7,376 bases of DNA, taken from NCBI GenBank assembly GCA_903937225.1, contig CAIZYO010000139.1, positions 1 to 7,376 of the forward strand, given 5' to 3'. Positions within the stretch are counted from its first letter, which is position 1; the number at the start of each line of letters is the position of its first letter. Of this stretch, positions 1 to 5,527 are shown piece after piece. The notes under the pieces are model-generated. The model saw only the letters and a list, made by a program, of their open reading frames with translations, made no database searches and was not told the DNA's origin. A program made the translations under genes and the position numbers. This DNA is from an uncultured Chloroflexota bacterium. Lineage in GTDB: Bacteria > Chloroflexota > Limnocylindria > Limnocylindrales > Limnocylindraceae.

Positions 1-1
1 C

Positions 2-1087
2 CTTGATGTGGTGCTCAAGGCGAATGCATATGGGCTGGGCGCGGTGGAGGTGGCACGCGCCGCGCTTGCTGCAGGTGCGCGCGCGATCTTGGTTGCCACA
101 ATTGATGAAGCGATCCAGCTCCGCAACGCGGGGATCCACGCCCCACTCCGCGTCCTCTGGCGCGTCCCAGGTGAGTATCTGCGCCGCGCCGCCGATCTTG
201 AGATCGGTGTCCCCGCAACGTCACCCGCCGTCGTCGCAGAGATCCTGGATGCCGACCTCGCTGGCGCACGCCCGCTCACCGTTGACATTGAGGTTGATAC
301 GGGACTCGGACGTGACGGGATACTCCCTCATGAACTCGCAGCGCTCGTGGAGCGGTTTCACGCTGCGCGTCCGCGCATTTCGCTGCGAGGTATCTGGAGC
401 CATCTCACCGCAGCAGAGGACCTGGAGCGCTCCACGGCGCAGGCAACAACCCTTAACGGCGCTGCAGACGCGCTCGCGGAGCCAGAACTTCGGAGCGGGC
501 TTGAACGGCACCTCGTCGGTTCGGGTGGCTTGTTGACGATTGGCGCTGGTGAACATGTTGCTCGCGTGGGGATCGCCCTCTTTGGTGTGGTTCCGAATGC
601 GCTGCGCCCTTCGCGCAGTGCAGAGGAGATTGGCATTGCGTCGGTCTACCAGGTGATCGCGCGTCCCGTGCGAATCGCAACGCTCCCCACCGGACATGGG
701 GTTGGGTACGGACCGCATTTTGTTGCGGAACGACCTTCGCGGATCATCACACTTCCCATTGGATATGCCGATGGGATCTCTTACCACGAGAAGGGGAAGG
801 CAGAGGTGCTCGTGCGCGGCGTTCGGCTCCCAGTCGTGGGGAGCATTGCGATGGATTCGATCACGATTGACGCCACTGATCACCCCGCCACCGATCTGAG
901 TACGCTTGACGATGTGATCTTCATTGGCCGATCAGGGGACGACGAGATTCAGCCCGTAGATGTGGCGCGCCGGCGCGCGGCGATCACCAATGAAGTTTCA
1001 ACGAGTTTCACAAGTCGGCTGGTCCGCGTGTACACGCGTGGCGGACGCCCCGTTGCGCTCTGCGCGTTAAACGAGAGTGCCCCGTGA
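2..1087 (+). CDS. alr: Alanine racemase, N-terminus cut off by window edge
   Basis: PLP-dependent fold-type III racemase that interconverts L- and D-alanine in the cytoplasm to supply D-alanine for peptidoglycan. The frame is open from base 2 with no true start, and 361 residues are visible. The PLP-binding lysine lies in VLKANAYG (AAG at 17-19), normally near residue 39, so about 33 residues are missing. Also visible are DTGLGRDG with the Arg136-equivalent (311-313), the PLP-phosphate region HLVGSGG where the usual NS is GS, ARVGIALFG with the pyridine-contacting Arg, the catalytic tyrosine in GVGYGPHF (TAC 707-709), and AMDS with the Met312 equivalent (851-853). Near the C-terminus the family's conserved YE is replaced by TNE (Asn codon 989-991), an unusual choice that may affect substrate preference (see findings). 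The stop overlaps the next start as GTGA. Family assignment is secure; strict alanine specificity is less so. Confidence 0.95.
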   Translation, partial: LDVVLKANAYGLGAVEVARAALAAGARAILVATIDEAIQLRNAGIHAPLRVLWRVPGEYLRRAADLEIGVPATSPAVVAEILDADLAGARPLTVDIEVDTGLGRDGILPHELAALVERFHAARPRISLRGIWSHLTAAEDLERSTAQATTLNGAADALAEPELRSGLERHLVGSGGLLTIGAGEHVARVGIALFGVVPNALRPSRSAEEIGIASVYQVIARPVRIATLPTGHGVGYGPHFVAERPSRIITLPIGYADGISYHEKGKAEVLVRGVRLPVVGSIAMDSITIDATDHPATDLSTLDDVIFIGRSGDDEIQPVDVARRRAAITNEVSTSFTSRLVRVYTRGGRPVALCALNESAP

Positions 1088-2763
1088 ACGAACCGCTCCT
1101 CCTCATCGTTGAAGGGACCGGCGAGCGCAGCGGTGCGCTCATTCGCCGTGAAGGTGGCGCGCGCCTGCTTGGCGCGCTCTCACAGCCGAGCGGTGGCGCA
1201 GTGGATGCGCTTGAGGCGACGTTGATGACCGCCGCAGGCATGACGGGCACTCCGCTACGAGTCGTGGCAAACGCAGGGGACTCGGAGCGTGCGGCGGGGC
1301 GCCTCGCGGCGTGGCTCGGTGGCCCAGTGCGGATTGCGGAGATCACTACCGACGGCGGCCGACTCACGCTTGTATCGCCTGACCGTGCCGCGGTCAGCTT
1401 TGAGGTGCCAGGTGCGGCAACGGTCCCTGCTGATCCGGTGGAACGCCGCCGTCGCTGCGATGGCGTGTTGGCGCTCCTTGGTCGCACTGATCGTTCCACG
1501 GTGGCCGACCTGCTGGGAGATCTTGCAGACGCGCCACTCCGCGATCGTGATGATGCGCGAGACCAGGTGCGAGCGGCAGCTGTGGCCGACGCGATGGGCC
1601 GCCTCGCCGAGCTGCTCGCGGATGAGGACCTCGGTGATCTCGACCTTGAAGGCGCTCCGCTCCTACTGGTGGGCGTTGCGGCGAGTCTGATCGCAACTGG
1701 GACGCTCCCGATCAGTGTCGCTGCGCCGTTAGCCCCGTCAGGGCGAACGCGGATCCTGCTTGAGCCGTATGGCATCTTCGCCGCGCTCGGAGGAGAGGCG
1801 CTGGACGACGTATGGATTGATTCGGCACTCTCATCGCTCGCACGCGACCTGCTGCTGCCAGGTGGCGATCTCGTCCGCGTCGCGGGCGAGGAAGGGGACG
1901 AACTGCTCGTGCGCACACCGCGCAGCGAAGTGACACTGTCGCACGGCGAAATCTATCCACTCCCACTTCGGACCGGCGAAGAGGAGCAGGTGCTCCTCAC
2001 ACGAGGAGTGCAGCAGGCTGAGTTCACGCTTCATGGCGGGATCGCACGTGCGGCGATCGTCTTTGGCGATGCACTCGCGGCGCCGCATGAGGTGCGAAGT
2101 GGAAGCCTCTCCGCGGCGATCACTGCGGCCACCAACGCCGCCCCGATCCCTGCACCGATCAGCCTCCTGCCTGCAGGGAGTGCGACGCATGGCGTGCGCG
2201 GTGGCCGACAGTTGCTCGGGGATCTCGTCGAAGGGGAGGTTCACTTCAGTGAAACGGAACCTGAAGGGAGCGGATGGGAGCGCGCCGTTGCGGCAGGACT
2301 CCTCGCGATTGGAAGTGCATCGCCCGAGACGGTGCTGCGCGCCAGGGCCGTTGGCGTGCGTGGCGTGATCGTTCACGGACTCAGTGATGGTGAACGTGAC
2401 GCGCTGAACGCATCCCTTGAGCGGCGAATTGCAGCTGCTGTTGCCACGGCTCCATTCGGCCTGATCATCATGACGCCGCGCCGTCCCACGTCTGGGAGTG
2501 ACGAGCGCGTGATGCACCTGCTTCGAAGCCTCCACGGCGCGCGCGTGCGCTTCAGTGACGAACCGATTGGCATCGTCGTGCACGGTGGCGGAGCTGACCA
2601 AGAGGCGGGGGATGTCCTTGTGATTGGGGGGGTCCATGAAGGTAGAACTGGAGTGTGGGAGGGGCTCGCCGATCCGCGTGCCGATGATCCACTCGGTGCG
2701 GTTCGCATTGACGGAGTGCTCTGCGCAGTACCGATCGGTGATCTGCAGCGCCGCTCCGCGTGA
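1084..2763 (+). CDS. Unknown 559-residue protein: degenerate MutL/GlmL-like part plus KOW-like C-terminus
   Basis: I cannot name this protein. It starts at GTG 1084, overlapping the alr stop by 4 nt, with a weak GAGAG upstream (1074-1078). It has no signal peptide or clear membrane helix and is probably cytoplasmic. Residues about 1-345 are rich in Ala, Leu and Asp and recall the C-terminal part of MutL/GlmL-type (ASKHA-fold) proteins of Chloroflexota: a TRILLEPYG segment (224-232), EIYPLPL (289-295) and an HGGIARAA stretch (317-324). The classic phosphate-1 motif DxGxTxT is not visible. Residues about 348-395 (PAGSATHGVRGG onward) could be a small barrel-sandwich-like domain. A Rossmann-like strand/loop GVRGVIVHG follows at 424-432, and FGLIIMTP begins at 458. 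Residues 509-556 (GDVLVIGGVHEGRTG, then VDG-like and PIGDLQ) look like a KOW-type beta barrel. These are similarity impressions only. The position between alr and tsaE gives no direct functional clue beyond co-expression. Confidence 0.85.
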   Translation: MNEPLLLIVEGTGERSGALIRREGGARLLGALSQPSGGAVDALEATLMTAAGMTGTPLRVVANAGDSERAAGRLAAWLGGPVRIAEITTDGGRLTLVSPDRAAVSFEVPGAATVPADPVERRRRCDGVLALLGRTDRSTVADLLGDLADAPLRDRDDARDQVRAAAVADAMGRLAELLADEDLGDLDLEGAPLLLVGVAASLIATGTLPISVAAPLAPSGRTRILLEPYGIFAALGGEALDDVWIDSALSSLARDLLLPGGDLVRVAGEEGDELLVRTPRSEVTLSHGEIYPLPLRTGEEEQVLLTRGVQQAEFTLHGGIARAAIVFGDALAAPHEVRSGSLSAAITAATNAAPIPAPISLLPAGSATHGVRGGRQLLGDLVEGEVHFSETEPEGSGWERAVAAGLLAIGSASPETVLRARAVGVRGVIVHGLSDGERDALNASLERRIAAAVATAPFGLIIMTPRRPTSGSDERVMHLLRSLHGARVRFSDEPIGIVVHGGGADQEAGDVLVIGGVHEGRTGVWEGLADPRADDPLGAVRIDGVLCAVPIGDLQRRSA

Positions 2764-3263
2764 TCTCGCTGCGCATCGAACTCAACGACCTCGCGGCGAC
2801 GCAGCGACTCGGCACCATCATCGCGCACCACCTCCGCGCAGGTGATCGTCTCCTCCTGATCGGGGAGATCGGTTCAGGGAAGACGACGCTGGCACGCGCG
2901 ATCGGATCTGCGCTCCACGCCGAGCCTCCGCTCACCTCACCGACCTTCCTGCTTGTCTCCGAACACCAGGGAGCCCTCCCAATCTGGCACGCCGATGCCT
3001 ATCGCCTCCCGCCGGGAAGTGATCCGCTTGCGGCAGGGCTGATTGACGAACGCCATGCGGCGGGCATCACGATTATTGAGTGGCCAGAACAGGTGCGCTG
3101 GCCGCTGCAGGGCGAAGGGTCGTCGCTCCTTGAAGTTGAGCTCACACCTGGCGCTCACGATGATGCGCGAGGTGCAACGTTGCGTATCGGAGATGCGGCG
3201 CGCGCAAAGAGCCTGCATGCGGCCGTACTCGCGGCGGGGATTGAGACTGCTGATGGATCGTAG
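2760..3263 (+). CDS. tsaE: tRNA t6A synthesis ATPase TsaE
   Basis: P-loop ATPase that drives the TsaB-TsaD complex during N6-threonylcarbamoyl-adenosine synthesis at tRNA position 37. The 167 residues are near the usual 150-170. The Walker A loop GEIGSGKTT spans residues 35-43 with Lys41; most homologues read GDLGAGKTT. It is followed by the family signatures SPTFLL, HADAYRL and IEWPEQ, the last a variant of the usual EWAE/EWPE. The start is GTG 2760, overlapping the previous stop as GTGA; there is no convincing Shine-Dalgarno sequence, so translation probably depends on coupling to the upstream gene. The last 11 bases are shared with tsaB. The adjacent tsaB and tsaD strongly support the assignment. 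Confidence 0.96.
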   Translation: MISLRIELNDLAATQRLGTIIAHHLRAGDRLLLIGEIGSGKTTLARAIGSALHAEPPLTSPTFLLVSEHQGALPIWHADAYRLPPGSDPLAAGLIDERHAAGITIIEWPEQVRWPLQGEGSSLLEVELTPGAHDDARGATLRIGDAARAKSLHAAVLAAGIETADGS

Positions 3264-3852
3264 TCGCACGACGCTGATCCTTGACGGATCGCTTGGCCAC
3301 GGGTGTGTGGCGCTCCTCGCGTTAAGCGGTCCGCGATCAGGGGACCTCGTGGTCGCCGAGTCTGAAGAGCCGCAGCGCAGCCATCTTGAACGAATCGCCA
3401 CGCTCCTCCCGGGCGAGGCGTCGCGCGCGGAACTTACGGCGATCGTGATTGGCGTTGGGCCTGGGAGCTACACGGGGATTCGTGCGGCCTCTGCCGCGGC
3501 GGCTGGCGTTGCCGCGGCCCTTAACCTTCCCCTCATCGCGATTCCATCCGACCGCGCGCTCTACGCTGCCGCCAAAGAGGTGGGTGGCGAGACGGTGGTC
3601 CTTCCGCTCGGCACTCGGGAGGTGCTGGTGATCCGCGAGGCGGGGAGTGAGATCGCCGCGCATGCGGAAGCGCCAGCCTCCGCAGACCTTGCGCGCGTTG
3701 CCTCGCGCCTCCCGCATGCGTTCGCAAACCTCGCTTCAGCTGCACTGAGCGAGGCGCTCGCTGCTGCCGTGCGCGGAGAGTCACCACAACGGAGCGAGAT
3801 ACAGCTTCGCTACCCTTCGCCACCGCGCGGGGTTGATGGGAGGGGTGTCTAG
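3253..3852 (+). CDS. tsaB: tRNA threonylcarbamoyladenosine protein TsaB
   Basis: ASKHA-fold paralogue of TsaD that dimerises with it and supports t6A synthesis; it is generally considered structural rather than catalytic. The predicted protein has 199 residues, somewhat shorter than the common 220-235. The diagnostic stretch is IGVGPGSYTGIRAA, followed by ALNLPLIAIPS, the counterpart of the GPGSFTGLR signature. The N-terminal strand reads LILDGSLGHG rather than the usual LAIDTST, so the phosphate-binding loop is degenerate. ATG 3253 is chosen because the protein then begins right before that first strand (MDRSRTTLIL) and a GGGGA stands 12 nt upstream. The frame stays open further upstream to 3043, but that part lies inside tsaE and has no family similarity. 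The stop TAG shares its final G with the rimI start codon. Confidence 0.93.
   Translation: MDRSRTTLILDGSLGHGCVALLALSGPRSGDLVVAESEEPQRSHLERIATLLPGEASRAELTAIVIGVGPGSYTGIRAASAAAAGVAAALNLPLIAIPSDRALYAAAKEVGGETVVLPLGTREVLVIREAGSEIAAHAEAPASADLARVASRLPHAFANLASAALSEALAAAVRGESPQRSEIQLRYPSPPRGVDGRGV
3838..3845 (+). promoter_or_regulatory. Strong Shine-Dalgarno site for rimI
   Basis: The run GGGAGGGG contains the full anti-16S core GGAGG and ends 6 nt before the GTG start at 3852. It lies inside the last codons of tsaB. It is the only near-consensus ribosome binding site at any of the six gene junctions, and it supports GTG 3852 as the rimI start. Confidence 0.75.
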
Positions 3853-4406
3853 TGCGACGAGATGAGTATGAGATTCGACCGTTGACCATCGCCGATCTCC
3901 CGCTGATGCGCGCGATTGAAGAGGCGAGCTTCAGTACGCCATGGCCAGGGAACGCATATGAGTCCGAACTGACGACGAACCGTTTGGCGCGATATGTAGG
4001 GGCATGGCGCGGAGGGGAGCTGCTGGGGTTCGGCGGGATTTGGCTGATGGTGGACGAAGCACACGTGACTACGATTGCCGTAGCGCCTGCCTTGCGTGGT
4101 GAGGGACTCGGCACGGCGCTGATGCTTGAGCTCTTGCAAGAGGCACGTCGTGGCGAGGCGCGCGTGGCAACGCTTGATGTTCGCGTCTCCAATGAACTGG
4201 CTCAGCGGCTCTATGCGCGACTCGGATTTGCAGAGGCGGGGCGAAGGGTTCGATATTACGAAGAGAGTGGCGAAGATGCGATCATCATGACGACCCCAGA
4301 ACTTAGTGATCCTGGACAGCAGGCGCGCGAGGCGCTCGCGCACGCCGCGACCAAGACTGATGAGCCCCTCCCGAACCCAGAGGCATTTGACGTGGTGGCG
4401 CGATGA
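3852..4406 (+). CDS. rimI: Ribosomal protein S18-alanine N-acetyltransferase (GNAT family)
   Basis: GNAT acetyltransferase that transfers acetyl from acetyl-CoA to a protein N-terminus. In E. coli the target is ribosomal protein S18, but substrates vary between phyla. The RimI features are clear: IRPLTIADLPLM near the N-terminus, FSTPWP, the acetyl-CoA motif VAPALRGEGLGTAL, and the C-terminal signature DVRVSN, YARLGFAEAGRRVRYY and EDAIIMT. The length is 184 residues against about 145-160 for typical RimI. The surplus is a tail after IIMT of about 35 residues, polar and Ala/Pro-rich, with no recognised domain. It starts at GTG 3852 behind a strong Shine-Dalgarno site, and the stop overlaps tsaD as ATGA. 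Its place between tsaB and tsaD is a common bacterial arrangement and favours RimI over other GNATs. Confidence 0.93.
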   Translation: MRRDEYEIRPLTIADLPLMRAIEEASFSTPWPGNAYESELTTNRLARYVGAWRGGELLGFGGIWLMVDEAHVTTIAVAPALRGEGLGTALMLELLQEARRGEARVATLDVRVSNELAQRLYARLGFAEAGRRVRYYEESGEDAIIMTTPELSDPGQQAREALAHAATKTDEPLPNPEAFDVVAR

Positions 4407-5527
4407 GCCGTGCGCGATTGATCCTTGCGGTTGAGTCAAGTTGCGATGAGTCGGCGGTTGCCCTTGTGCGCGAAGGGGGAGAGGTCGTCGCTGAGCGCGT
4501 AGCAAGTCAGAGCGCCCTCCACGCTGCCACAGGGGGAGTGATCCCTGAGGTTGCGGCCCGTGAGCATCACCTCTGGGTGCCACGACTCTTGGAAGAGGTG
4601 CTCAACTCGGCAGAAGGGGAGCCACACGCGCGCGAGATCGATGCGGTTGCAGTGACGACCGGTCCCGGGCTGATTGGTTCACTCCTTGTCGGCGCAGGCG
4701 TTGCCGCCGCGTGGGCGTGGGGACGCGGACTCCCAATCGTTCCGACGAATCACCTAGAGGGCCACTTTCGCGCCGCGTGGCTGCACGATGCAGTCTCCGT
4801 CTCGGCCACCCCGCAACTTCCCGCAATTGGTCTCATTGTCTCCGGGGGTCACACGCTGATCGTGCATGTGAGGGCCGATGGGACGAGTGAACGACTTGGC
4901 GGCACGATCGACGACGCGGCGGGCGAAGCGTTTGACAAGATCGCGCGCCTCCTCGGCCTTCCGTATCCCGGCGGCGCGGCACTCTCGGCACTCGCCGCAA
5001 CGGCAACGGCACGCGTTGGCGGCGACCGCCTCCCTGTTGCGCGGGTAGATGGTGAATATGACGTGTCGTTCAGTGGCGTGAAGACCGCCGCGGCGCGGAT
5101 GGCGCTTGCGGCAGCGGGTGTCCCTTCAGGCGCGCCCGGCCGGGCCGCGGCTCTCCAGGCAACACTTCGTGAGCGCCCTGTGCCGCCGGCAGCTGCCGCA
5201 GCGATCGCCGCCGCCGCGGAAACGGCGATCGTCACGGCACTGCTCGAGCGAGTGGAGGCGGCACTCCTTGCGCATCCGGGGACGGGGCTCGTGGTTGGGG
5301 GTGGCGTTGCGGCGAACGGACCGCTTCGTGCAGGTCTCGCGGCCGTGGCGGCCAAGCATCAGCGTCTCCTCAGCATCCCGCCCGTTCGCTGGTGCACCGA
5401 TAATGCAGCCATGATTGGAGCTGCCGCACATGCTGCGCTCAACGAGCAACGCGTGACGCTGCAGGATCCTGCACGTGGGCTCACGGTGAGCGCCTCATGG
5501 CCATTTGGCGTGGCGGCGGCAGGATGA
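4403..5527 (+). CDS. tsaD: tRNA N6-adenosine threonylcarbamoyltransferase TsaD
   Basis: Catalytic subunit that transfers the threonylcarbamoyl group from threonylcarbamoyl-AMP to A37 of ANN-reading tRNAs, forming t6A with TsaB and TsaE. It has 374 residues against about 335-345 usually. Hallmarks in order are ILAVESSCDESA at the N-terminus, TTGPGLIGSL, the metal-binding NHLEGH with His117 and His121, SGGHT (147-151), DDAAGEAFDKIARLLGLPYPGG, VSFSGVKTA, GGGVAANGPLR, and CTDNAAMIG with the metal-ligand Asp333. All expected catalytic residues are present, so it should be active. The extra length falls in an alanine- and proline-rich stretch after FSGVKTA, where the usual FQ-containing helix is replaced by an Ala-rich one, and in a slightly long C-terminus. 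It starts at ATG 4403, overlapping the rimI stop as ATGA; Shine-Dalgarno pairing is weak. Confidence 0.98.
   Translation: MSRARLILAVESSCDESAVALVREGGEVVAERVASQSALHAATGGVIPEVAAREHHLWVPRLLEEVLNSAEGEPHAREIDAVAVTTGPGLIGSLLVGAGVAAAWAWGRGLPIVPTNHLEGHFRAAWLHDAVSVSATPQLPAIGLIVSGGHTLIVHVRADGTSERLGGTIDDAAGEAFDKIARLLGLPYPGGAALSALAATATARVGGDRLPVARVDGEYDVSFSGVKTAAARMALAAAGVPSGAPGRAAALQATLRERPVPPAAAAAIAAAAETAIVTALLERVEAALLAHPGTGLVVGGGVAANGPLRAGLAAVAAKHQRLLSIPPVRWCTDNAAMIGAAAHAALNEQRVTLQDPARGLTVSASWPFGVAAAG

Noticed and set aside
8..1087. GTG at 8 as the true start of alr
   Set aside because: The PLP lysine would then be the fourth residue, while the family has it near residue 35-40. The gene is cut by the window edge.
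2170..2177. Palindrome CCTGCAGG as a possible regulatory site
   Set aside because: It is a lone 8-base palindrome inside a coding region with no partner copy and no nearby promoter, as expected by chance in GC-rich DNA.
221..2637. Long minus-strand open frames (221-883, 1008-1916, 1831-2637)
   Set aside because: They lie fully opposite strongly supported plus-strand genes, have Arg/Ser-rich or His/Cys-rich compositions typical of antisense shadows in GC-rich DNA, and show no recognisable motif.
3043..3252. Longer start for tsaB at 3043
   Set aside because: It would add 70 residues wholly overlapping tsaE, Arg/Ser-rich and without family similarity. ATG 3253 gives the expected N-terminal strand.
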